DNA of 5,129 nucleotides. Source: Anaerolineales bacterium UBA6663. GTDB lineage: Bacteria > Chloroflexota > Anaerolineae > Anaerolineales > UBA6663. Under the pieces are notes generated by a model that saw only the letters and a list, made by a program, of their open reading frames with translations, had not been told where the DNA came from and did not search any database. This document shows, in pieces, positions 1 to 5,088 of the stretch. Both the position numbers and the translations under genes were made by a program. Numbering within the stretch: position 1 is the stretch's first letter; the number at the start of each line of letters is the position of its first letter. The stretch is taken from contig DKKP01000017.1 of the NCBI GenBank assembly GCA_002455335.1, positions 5,431 through 10,559 of the forward strand, written 5' to 3'.

Positions 1-11
1 TCGCTCGTCAT
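1..11 (-). CDS. 5' end of the next gene, running off the window
   Basis: An ATG at 11..9 overlaps the TGA stop (10..8) of the NuoE-NuoF fusion in the classic ATGA arrangement, which usually means translational coupling. Only M-T-S and two bases of a fourth codon (Asp or Glu) are visible, so the product cannot be identified from sequence. From context it is probably the electron-transfer or catalytic partner of the diaphorase: a HoxU/NuoG-like iron-sulfur subunit, or a formate dehydrogenase alpha subunit with an N-terminal ferredoxin domain. That identity is inference only. Confidence 0.55.
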
Positions 12-1795
12 CCATCCTTCGTCGAGAACAACTCGGGCCAGTTCCGCATCGCGCTGAGCACGGCGCTGGCCGCGGTCTGGCCCAGGCCGCATAGCGAGGC
101 CTCGGTCATCGTCCAGCCAACGTCGGTCAGGCGCTCACGATCACCCGGCAACAGCGCGCCCTGCGCCAGACGGGTGACGATCTCGTATTGGCGCTGGGTG
201 CCGAGCTGACACGGATAACACTTGCCGCAGCTCTCGTGCGCGAAGAAACGCGTTAGCCGAAACAGAATGTCGCGCATATCTCGCGTGTCGTTGAAGACCG
301 TAATCACGCCCGAGCCGAGCGACAGACCCGCGGCGCGCAGGTCCTCAAAGGTCAACCGCACCTCGAGGTCATTGGGCGTGGCGAAGGCTCCCGACGCGCC
401 GCCAAACAGGATCGCGCGTAGATCGCCGCCAACCACACCGCCCGCCAGATCTTCCAACATGTGCCGGATCGTGACGCCGAACGGCACTTCGTACAGCCCG
501 GGCCGCGCCACGTCACCCGCCACGCAAAACAGCTTAGGCCCCGTCGACCTCTCGGTGCCAAAGCGGTGAAAGGCCGCCGCGCCGTGGGTGATGATGTACG
601 GCACCTTCGCCAGCGTCTCGACGTTATTGATCACGGTCGGTCTGCCGAACAGACCGTGGGTGGCCGGGAACGGCGGCTTGACCCGTGGAAAGCCGCGTTT
701 GCCCTCGATCGACTCGAACAGCGCGGTTTCTTCGCCGCAGATGTAAGCCCCCGCGCCGACGCGTAACTCGATGTCGAGGTCGAAACCGGAACCCAGGATG
801 TTCGTCCCCAGATAGCCGCCGGCCTTCAGTTCCGCAATCGCGGCCAGGGTGCGCTCGATGGCGGTCGGGTATTCTCCGCGGATGTAAAGGTAAGCCTTGT
901 TCGCACCGATCGCGTACGCGCCCAGGATGGCGCCCTCGAGCGGGCGGCATGGATCGCCCTCGAGCAAGATCCGATCTTTGAACGTGCCGGGCTCCGACTC
1001 GTCGGCGTTGATGACGAAGTACTTGGGCGAGCCCTGGGCTTTGGCCGCGCCATCCCACTTGATCCACGTCGGGAAGGCCGCTCCCCCCCGCCCGAGCAGC
1101 CCCGAGGTCTTGATCTGCTCGAACAACCGCTCACGCGTCCATTTCTCGCCAAGCACCTTGCGCACGGCCGCCATGCCGCCGACGGCTTCATACTCGATCA
1201 ACGTGTGCCGCCGCCCGCGCCCGCACAACGCCGAGACGATACACAGATCACCGCCGACGTATTCGTCGGCATCATGCGTGCCGCTCGCGCGCCCACGCCC
1301 TGCGGCAACGTCGACGATTGTCTCCGGCGTAACGTGCGTATAGGACTGTGAGTGCGCCGGCCGGGTTTTATTGAACGTGACGTTCACCGCCGGGCCGACG
1401 TTGCATAACCCCAGGCACGGCGATCGCTCGATTGTGTAGGCGCCATCAGGCGAGGTTTCGCCGACGTCGCAGCCCGCCATGCCGCAGGCGGCGTCGAGCA
1501 CCGCATCGCCGCCGCGCAGGCCACACGACGGATCGGTGCACACGCGCACCACGGTCTGGCCGACCGGTTGGTTGTAGAACAGGGCATAGAACTCAATCAC
1601 GCCATGGACGTCGGCCAACGGCACGTTCAGCGCGCGACCGATCGCAACCGCGACCGGTTCTGAGATGTAGCCATACTGGGCCTGGGCAGCATGCAGCGCC
1701 GGCAACAGGCCGGCACGACCCTCGAGGGCAAAGCGTTGCAAGATGGGTTGGAGCAGTGACAGGTCAAGCGTCGCGGCAGACATGCCCAGCGCCAT
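8..1795 (-). CDS. NuoE-NuoF fusion, NADH-reactive diaphorase subunit (HoxF / NAD-formate dehydrogenase beta type)
   Basis: This 595-residue protein passes electrons between NAD(H) and an iron-sulfur chain via FMN, in the cytoplasm. Residues about 1-165 are a NuoE-like thioredoxin-fold domain with four 2Fe-2S cysteines, C86, C91, C127 and C131. The NuoF-like part follows. The glycine-rich loop GRGGAAFP lies at 235-242, the FMN loop [13 protein letters not shown] at 263-275 and [13 protein letters not shown] at 347-359. An SLBB-like segment ([15 protein letters not shown]) lies near 426-440. The 4Fe-4S cysteines are C523, C526, C529 (ESCGKCYPC) and C569 (SLCGLG). Complex I encodes the two parts separately; the fused form and the length match HoxF-type subunits (about 600 residues). 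LLEGDP at 277-282 and the A240 variant also recall formate dehydrogenase beta subunits as I remember them, so the partner enzyme is undecided. The start at 1795 is supported by GAGGAA at 1806..1801, five bases upstream. A second in-frame ATG four codons later lacks this spacing. It overlaps the next gene by ATGA. Confidence 0.93.
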   Translation of the reverse strand: MALGMSAATLDLSLLQPILQRFALEGRAGLLPALHAAQAQYGYISEPVAVAIGRALNVPLADVHGVIEFYALFYNQPVGQTVVRVCTDPSCGLRGGDAVLDAACGMAGCDVGETSPDGAYTIERSPCLGLCNVGPAVNVTFNKTRPAHSQSYTHVTPETIVDVAAGRGRASGTHDADEYVGGDLCIVSALCGRGRRHTLIEYEAVGGMAAVRKVLGEKWTRERLFEQIKTSGLLGRGGAAFPTWIKWDGAAKAQGSPKYFVINADESEPGTFKDRILLEGDPCRPLEGAILGAYAIGANKAYLYIRGEYPTAIERTLAAIAELKAGGYLGTNILGSGFDLDIELRVGAGAYICGEETALFESIEGKRGFPRVKPPFPATHGLFGRPTVINNVETLAKVPYIITHGAAAFHRFGTERSTGPKLFCVAGDVARPGLYEVPFGVTIRHMLEDLAGGVVGGDLRAILFGGASGAFATPNDLEVRLTFEDLRAAGLSLGSGVITVFNDTRDMRDILFRLTRFFAHESCGKCYPCQLGTQRQYEIVTRLAQGALLPGDRERLTDVGWTMTEASLCGLGQTAASAVLSAMRNWPELFSTKDG

Positions 1796-1800
1796 AGTCT

Positions 1801-1833
1801 TTCCTCACTGGAATAGCACCAGTTTACTCTGGT
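1801..1833 (-). promoter_or_regulatory. Leader of the diaphorase gene with competing short stems next to the ribosome binding site
   Basis: The 122-base gap (1796-1917) before the NuoE-NuoF fusion holds no gene. Its last part, read on the minus strand, contains ACCAG (1833..1829), ACTGGT (1823..1818) and CCAGT (1811..1807), followed directly by the GAGGAA ribosome binding site (1806..1801). The middle block can pair with the upstream one (loop of six) or the downstream one (loop of seven), so the two hairpins exclude each other. The second would abut the binding site. The stems are only five base pairs, so a regulatory role is a suggestion. I see no convincing -35/-10 pair in the gap. Confidence 0.2.
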
Positions 1834-1917
1834 TTTGCCGCTCGAGCCGAGACCTGGCAGAGTCGCTATTCGAAGAGCCTGTCCACGGGTCAATCGGGAA
1901 TCGAGCCGTCGCCCACC

Positions 1918-2277
1918 TCAGTCCTTGTCGTTGGCGGCGACCCGGGCCTTGACCAGTTTGCGCACCAGAGCGGCCGGGAGCGGCTTATCGGGCGCGAATT
2001 GGATCGCGCCCTTGCTGGTCTTGTAAGCCTTGAGCTCAGTCTTGTGCGCCTCGACAGTCGAGCCATCGAACAGGAAGAAGCTGCAGTGTTTGGTCGCGGA
2101 CCCGAAGCCGATCAGCGCGCCGTTACTGTGGCGGAAGGCCGGGATGCCGTAGCTGATGACCTCCTCAGCCTTGGGTAGCGCGGCCCTAAGGGTCTTGCGC
2201 AACGCCTCGAGCGCCGCGCGCTGCTCGGGCGGCACGCTGGCCAGATATTCGGCGTGGGTCTTGGGTTTGGCGGCCAT
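1918..2277 (-). CDS. DUF1801 family protein (YdhG/Fra-like fold)
   Basis: This soluble 119-residue protein matches the DUF1801 pattern. An N-terminal helical part leads to ISYGIPAFR (41-49), then GALIGFGSATKHCSFFLF (53-70), the segment YKTSKGAIQF (85-94), a P-x-P-L-P-like stretch, and the C-terminal LVRKLVKAR (104-112). Some members, such as B. subtilis YdhG/Fra, have been described as frataxin-like iron chaperones; most have no known function, and nothing here proves iron binding. The length is typical of single-domain members. The start is supported by AAGGA at 2288..2284, six bases before the ATG. The ATG shares one base with the stop of the preceding DUF6027-like gene (TGATG), so translation is probably coupled. 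The start lies inside the same mRNA as the hemolysin III gene. Confidence 0.88.
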   Translation of the reverse strand: MAAKPKTHAEYLASVPPEQRAALEALRKTLRAALPKAEEVISYGIPAFRHSNGALIGFGSATKHCSFFLFDGSTVEAHKTELKAYKTSKGAIQFAPDKPLPAALVRKLVKARVAANDKD

Positions 2278-2690
2278 CAGCTGTCCTTTTGGGGTGTCGT
2301 GGACGATCCGGCTGAGCGGCGGACCTCCGCCGGCGGTTGTTCGGCCCAGGCGAGCCAGTCGATCATGCTCTTGAGCCTGGCGTAGGCCACGAGCCGGGCG
2401 GCGTCGGTATCGGCGTCCTCAGCCGCGGCGATGTGGGCCTGCATCTGCTGAAAAACGATCGGGGTCATGTGGAGCAGCGCATCGGCGCCCGAGGCCGCGT
2501 ACTTGACCAGCACGTAACGCACGATCGCGCCAAGGGGCACGCCGGTGTCGGCGCTCAGGTTGCGTAGCGTCGGCAGCGGGTCGTGGGCCGTGTAGATTGC
2601 TACATCAGATTTGAAGTTCGCGTGCGGGTCGTCAGCTGGCCACACAGACTGATAAGGCTCGAGATCCACGGCGGATTCTGAGTTAACCAT
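2277..2690 (-). CDS. DUF6027-like protein of unknown function
   Basis: This 137-residue protein is probably cytoplasmic. It resembles what I remember of the DUF6027 family, mostly described from actinobacteria: an acidic start leading to DPHANFKSDVA (21-31), then DPLPTLRNLSADTGVPLGAIVRYVL (37-61) and a helical segment to about 116. The part at 45-67 (a short helix, GVPLG turn, then a helix) could look like a small DNA-binding motif, but that is not demonstrated. The C-terminal 20 residues are polar and probably disordered. The gene starts six bases after the hemolysin III stop and ends in a TGATG junction with the DUF1801 gene. The ribosome binding site is weak (only GTGAG/GAGAC is visible in front of the ATG), which fits coupling to the upstream gene. 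Family assignment is from memory of conserved blocks and is less certain than the reading frame. Confidence 0.8.
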   Translation of the reverse strand: MVNSESAVDLEPYQSVWPADDPHANFKSDVAIYTAHDPLPTLRNLSADTGVPLGAIVRYVLVKYAASGADALLHMTPIVFQQMQAHIAAAEDADTDAARLVAYARLKSMIDWLAWAEQPPAEVRRSAGSSTTPQKDS

Positions 2691-2696
2691 GATGTC

Positions 2697-3353
2697 TCAC
2701 GCCAGCGGAATCACGTAGAACAGCACCGCGAAGAAGTGGCAGGCGCTCCCGATGAGCACAAAGCCGTGCCAGATCGCGTGATTGAAGGGCAGGCGCTTCC
2801 AGGCGTAGAACGCCGCGCCGATCGTGTAGGCCAGGCCGCCCGAGACCAGCAGGGCCAGCCCTCCGGGCGCGACGTTCTCAAGCAAGGGCTTGATCCCGAC
2901 CACAACCACCCAGCCCATGAGCACGTAGGGCACGGCCGTCAACCACGGCCGCAGACGGATCAGGTACCGTTGCGTGGCGATGCCGATCACGGCCAGGCCC
3001 CACACCACACCAAAGAGTGACCAGCCCCACGGACCCTGCAGGTTGACGAGCGTGAAGGGCGTGTAGGTGCCGGCGATCAGCAGATAGATCGCGGCGTGAT
3101 CGAAGTGGCGCAGCACGGCTTTGGCGCGCGGCAGCGGGATGGCGTGGTACAGGGTCGAAGCGGTGTAGAGCAGGATCTGGGTCGCGCCGTAGATGCTGCA
3201 GCTGACCATGTGCCACACCGAGCCAAAAGCGCTGGCGAAGGCCGTCAGCACGGCGAGGCCCGCGATCGAGAGCACCACACCGATGCCGTGGGTGATGCTG
3301 TTGGCCAACTCCTCGGCGCGGCTGTAACGCAGCGATTGTTGTTGCAGGGTCAT
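2697..3353 (-). CDS. trhA: Hemolysin III / PAQR family membrane protein (TrhA type)
   Basis: This 218-residue protein is hydrophobic with about seven membrane segments, the usual size and topology of bacterial PAQR/hemolysin III proteins. The conserved signature is complete. EELANSITHGIG (14-25) opens the first helix, S66 and H70 lie in STLYH, and FDHAAIYLLIAGTYTPF spans 84-100. The last helix carries H192-x3-H196 and H206. By analogy with the structurally known adiponectin receptors, H70, H192 and H196 would form the metal site and D85 is the conserved acidic residue. The family is annotated as hemolysin for historical reasons. E. coli TrhA (YqfA) is linked to membrane energetics and fluidity, so haemolysis should not be assumed. 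The ATG at 3353 is preceded by AAGGGA (3366..3361) seven bases upstream. It is the first gene of a tight run with the DUF6027-like and DUF1801 genes. The 216-base gap before it holds no gene. Confidence 0.95.
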   Translation of the reverse strand: MTLQQQSLRYSRAEELANSITHGIGVVLSIAGLAVLTAFASAFGSVWHMVSCSIYGATQILLYTASTLYHAIPLPRAKAVLRHFDHAAIYLLIAGTYTPFTLVNLQGPWGWSLFGVVWGLAVIGIATQRYLIRLRPWLTAVPYVLMGWVVVVGIKPLLENVAPGGLALLVSGGLAYTIGAAFYAWKRLPFNHAIWHGFVLIGSACHFFAVLFYVIPLA

Positions 3354-3569
3354 GGTGGCTTCCCTTCAGGCCGCTACGGCTGCGAACAGAGGCAGCGGCT
3401 GCAATGGGAGTTGTATTCTACGTCATCCGTGTCCCGGCTCACAGCCCGGCCTGCGACGTACATGAACGGGCAACCAGATGCCCATGGCATTCGTCGTTGT
3501 CGGCTGCGACTGACGACTTGTGCTTTCAGACCCAAACGCGAACCATGCGGGCCGACGCTCCGCGATCGC

Positions 3570-3851
3570 TTAACGTCGAGCGCACCACGCTCGCCAACCC
3601 AGGCCAAAGGTGAGCCCGTTCAAGGCAACGATGCTGACCACAAGTGCGGCCTGCGACGGCCAATCGTCGCCACCGCGCCCGAACGCCAGCCAACCGCCAT
3701 GCACTGCCAGCGATCCCAGCAATGCCGAGAACGCTCCTTGTTCAGCCAGGCCAAAGGGGGCCCTGGCCCGCCGATCCAGCCAGAAGGCCGCCAGGATCAG
3801 GCTCGCAGTGATGAAGAGCACCAGGCCATCCGTAAGGCTATTGAAGATCAC
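3570..3851 (-). CDS. Small three-helix membrane protein, function unknown
   Basis: I do not recognise this 93-residue protein. Hydrophobic segments lie at about 9-24, 40-57 and 68-85. The loop DRRARAP (26-32) and the tail WCARR are basic, whereas the loop GRGGDDWPS (58-66) is acidic. By the positive-inside rule the basic parts face the cytoplasm, giving an outside N-terminus. The start is a GTG at 3851 with an excellent site, AAGGAG (3862..3857), five bases upstream. The same frame is open upstream, past SGNGNAARRAEIEQGVA, to a TGA at 3905..3903 and beyond it to an ATG at 3959 with its own strong site. The GTG product may thus be the complete gene, or the remaining part of a longer gene cut by a nonsense change. 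It lies just after the broken secreted protein gene, so it may be co-transcribed with it. A small membrane protein there could be a partner or an immunity protein; that is speculation. Confidence 0.7.
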   Translation of the reverse strand: MIFNSLTDGLVLFITASLILAAFWLDRRARAPFGLAEQGAFSALLGSLAVHGGWLAFGRGGDDWPSQAALVVSIVALNGLTFGLGWRAWCARR

Positions 3852-3856
3852 GGCGA

Positions 3857-3862
3857 CTCCTT
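3857..3862 (-). promoter_or_regulatory. Ribosome binding site deciding the GTG start at 3851
   Basis: AAGGAG followed by five bases (TCGCC) and GTG. This is the clearest reason to place the start of the small membrane protein at 3851 rather than at a later codon. Confidence 0.7.
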
Positions 3863-3902
3863 GTTCAATCTCGGCCCGCCGCGCCGCGTTGCCGTTGCCC
3901 GA

Positions 3903-3959
3903 TCACAAAGAAACGAGCGGCGACACCGTGAGAAGACCCCTTAAGATATCGATGCCCAT
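3903..3959 (-). CDS. 18-codon ORF in frame with the membrane protein gene, leader peptide or severed 5' end
   Basis: An ATG at 3959 begins MGIDILRGLLTVSPLVSL and ends at TGA (3905..3903). It is preceded by AAGGAG (3972..3967) with seven bases of spacing. That site overlaps the stop codon of the upstream broken gene (TGAAGGAG), an arrangement typical of coupled translation. The ORF lies in the same frame as the 93-residue membrane protein, 51 bases upstream of its GTG. Either it is a short leader peptide, or it is the original N-terminus of the membrane protein cut off by a nonsense mutation (or by recoded TGA). The peptide is mildly hydrophobic, which would suit a first membrane segment. The binding site is strong; the biological meaning is open. 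Confidence 0.35.
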   Translation of the reverse strand: MGIDILRGLLTVSPLVSL

Positions 3960-3966
3960 CGGCTCT

Positions 3967-3972
3967 CTCCTT
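3967..3972 (-). promoter_or_regulatory. Strong ribosome binding site for the ATG at 3959
   Basis: AAGGAG with AGAGCCG as spacer before ATG. It overlaps the TGA stop (3974..3972) of the upstream frameshifted gene, which implies that ribosomes finishing that gene would re-initiate here. Confidence 0.55.
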
Positions 3973-4672
3973 CAGGGCCTGGTGACCGGCGGCACGGGTG
4001 TGGCTCCCCCCACGGGAGGGCCACGACCGTTGTCATACAAACCAGGAGGGACGCCCGGGACGCCGCGACCATTGGGGTTCTGGTAGCTGGATCGCTCGGG
4101 CTCCGGAATACGGGAGCCCGAAGGGCCACCCGTTGCCCCCAGAAAAACCGTTCCGCCGGTGCTGAGAGTCCCCGCCGCCAAGGCGGGCGGAGCCACTTTC
4201 ACGGAATAGATCGCAGAACCAAGGCTAAACAGCGCCGTCCCCACATCGACCGTGCCGCGCGTCGCCGTCTTGATCGTCGATGCCGTCTGGTTGAACCCGC
4301 GCCATTGTCCCGTGAATACGGGGCCGTAGGGCGTGTCTTTATACACGGGCTGCCAGACCATATCGGCCGTCCCGGATGCGCCCAGGTAGCCGAACGTGCC
4401 GACGGTCTCGCCGATTTGGGAATACGGATGGGCCGCAGGGTGCCTTTTGCGTCGGTGACGAAGTACGGCCCCTGCCCCATCAGACCCGTCAGGCTGGTCG
4501 GCTTGCCCTCCACATTATTGAACTGCACCCGCCCGTCCGACGAGATTGCCACCCGTAGATACTGGCTAGGGTTGCTCGGGATCGACCCGAAGCATAGACG
4601 AGGAGGTAGATGGCATCGATAGATATCCTGGCGAACCCGATCACTGGCGGCTATTTCGGATAGCCCGAGCAC
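3972..4672 (-). pseudogene. Unrecognised, probably exported protein, frameshifted
   Basis: Two overlapping open frames make sense only when joined. Frame one starts with GTG at 4672 (VLGLSEIAASDRVRQDIYRC...) and reads sensibly to ...GTLRPIRIPK near 4415, after which it turns Arg/Ser-rich as off-frame DNA does. Frame two becomes sensible at the same place (IGETVGTFGYLGASGTADMVWQPVYKD...) and runs to TGA at 3974..3972. A -1 type shift around 4411-4425, in a TTTGGG stretch on the plus strand, unites them into about 233 residues. The N-terminus (AVGLWFVLGLSEIAAS, including codons upstream of the GTG) looks like a signal peptide. The middle has a hydrophobic Gly/Ala-rich part (DVGTALFSLGSAIYSV onward), and the end is rich in Pro and Gly (VPGVPPGLYDNGRGPPVGG). 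An independent gene from the ATG at 4361 is possible, but its binding site is poor. No family recognised. A sequencing indel or programmed shift cannot be excluded. Confidence 0.6.
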
Positions 4673-4699
4673 AAACCAAAGCCCAACCGCGCGAGTCCT

Positions 4700-4711
4700 C
4701 GTCTGGTCCTC
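4700..4711 (-). promoter_or_regulatory. Ribosome binding site in front of an ACG codon, possible lost start
   Basis: GAGGA (4711..4707) is followed after CCAG by ACG (4702..4700). In frame from that ACG the peptide reads T-R-T-R-A-V-G-L-W-F-V-L-G-L-S-E-I-A-A-S, a well-formed signal peptide (basic start, hydrophobic core, small residues). No ATG, GTG or TTG lies between the preceding in-frame TGA and the GTG at 4672, and that GTG falls in the middle of the hydrophobic core. An ancestral ATG changed to ACG would explain this. Confidence 0.3.
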
Positions 4712-4723
4712 GTGTCGTGATCG

Positions 4724-4739
4724 GCTGGCTCACGCCAGC
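4724..4739. repeat. Perfect inverted repeat, six-base arms with four-base loop
   Basis: GCTGGC-TCAC-GCCAGC. On the minus strand it lies 12 bases upstream of the GAGGA site at 4711, so it would form a hairpin in the leader of the broken secreted protein gene, or could serve as an operator for it. Confidence 0.45.
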
Positions 4740-4778
4740 GTAGCGATGCGCGCGGCCGTGCTCGTTGGCTGCCGGTTG

Positions 4779-4808
4779 CCCGCCGGCGCGACAGCCTGAG
4801 CCGGCGGG
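4779..4808. repeat. Strong GC hairpin
   Basis: CCCGCCGGC (4779-4787) and GCCGGCGGG (4800-4808) are perfectly complementary, with a 12-base loop. On the plus strand GC and then TTT follow, a weak resemblance to an intrinsic terminator, but no plus-strand gene precedes it. The repeat cluster begins immediately beyond it. Confidence 0.5.
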
Positions 4809-4809
4809 G

Positions 4810-4862
4810 CTTTCAACGGATGCTTTCAACGGATGGGTAACGGATCAACGGATGAAACGGAT
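4810..4862. repeat. Cluster of CGGATG-type short tandem repeats, forward orientation
   Basis: CTTTCAACGGATG occurs twice in a row (4810-4822 and 4823-4835), followed by looser copies of the core AACGGAT at 4839-4845, 4847-4853 and 4856-4862. The last 22 bases (4841-4862) recur in reverse complement at the right edge of the window. Confidence 0.75.
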
Positions 4863-4888
4863 AGGCGCCTCCAGCACGCGGCGATGCC

Positions 4889-4947
4889 CGCGCAGAGCAC
4901 CAGAGGCGCAAAGAACCGGGTCGCTGAGTGCCCTGCGCGTCTTTGCG
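4889..4947. repeat. Two interleaved inverted repeats (CGCAAAG-type intergenic repeat)
   Basis: CGCGCAGAGCAC (4889-4900) pairs with GTGCCCTGCGCG (4928-4939) with one mismatch. CGCAAAGA (4907-4914) pairs perfectly with TCTTTGCG (4940-4947). The arms alternate, so the two stems interleave as in a pseudoknot. Sequences with CGCAAAG/CTTTGCG repeats are common between genes in several bacterial groups. Confidence 0.5.
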
Positions 4948-4950
4948 GTT

Positions 4951-4969
4951 CACGGCACATGTGCCCGTG
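4951..4969. repeat. Near-perfect palindrome centred on GGCACATGTGCC
   Basis: The 12 bases GGCACATGTGCC (4954-4965) equal their own reverse complement. The flanks CAC and CGTG extend the symmetry with one unpaired base. The short symmetric core would suit a dimeric regulator site, but there is no adjacent promoter I can identify. Confidence 0.5.
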
Positions 4970-4998
4970 TGAGAGCCTGGGATCGGCCAACCTCGGAT

Positions 4999-5021
4999 TT
5001 CGCCCGCGGACAGAGGGCGAA
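4999..5021. repeat. Inverted repeat with seven-base arms
   Basis: TTCGCCC (4999-5005) and GGGCGAA (5015-5021) are perfectly complementary around a nine-base loop. No T-run follows on either strand, so it is not a standard terminator. Confidence 0.4.
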
Positions 5022-5088
5022 GCCGGCCCGCGCCGGGTCGCGGCATTTGGCCTCAGAGTTTCCGCCGGCTCTATCCACCCTACCGGCT

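Noticed and set aside
1860..1895. TTGACC-based promoter for the diaphorase gene (minus strand)
   Set aside because: TTGACC is present in the gap, but the hexamers at 16-18 bases (GAATAG, AATAGC, ATAGCG) match the -10 consensus poorly.
3415..3420. TAGAAT as a -10 box for the hemolysin III gene (minus strand)
   Set aside because: It matches five of six consensus bases, but no acceptable -35 hexamer lies 16-19 bases upstream (TGTGAG is the nearest), so I do not annotate a promoter.
3374..3607. Open frame of 77 codons on the minus strand
   Set aside because: It overlaps the end of the small membrane protein gene, has a composition unlike a real protein (Arg/Ser/Cys-rich with no domain), and covers the gap expected to hold the hemolysin III leader.
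3096..3944. 282-codon open frame on the plus strand
   Set aside because: It runs antisense through the well-supported hemolysin III and membrane protein genes and is Arg/Pro/Gln-rich, as shadow frames in GC-rich DNA are.
4779..4813. Intrinsic terminator on the plus strand
   Set aside because: The stem is strong, but only three T residues follow and no plus-strand gene ends here.
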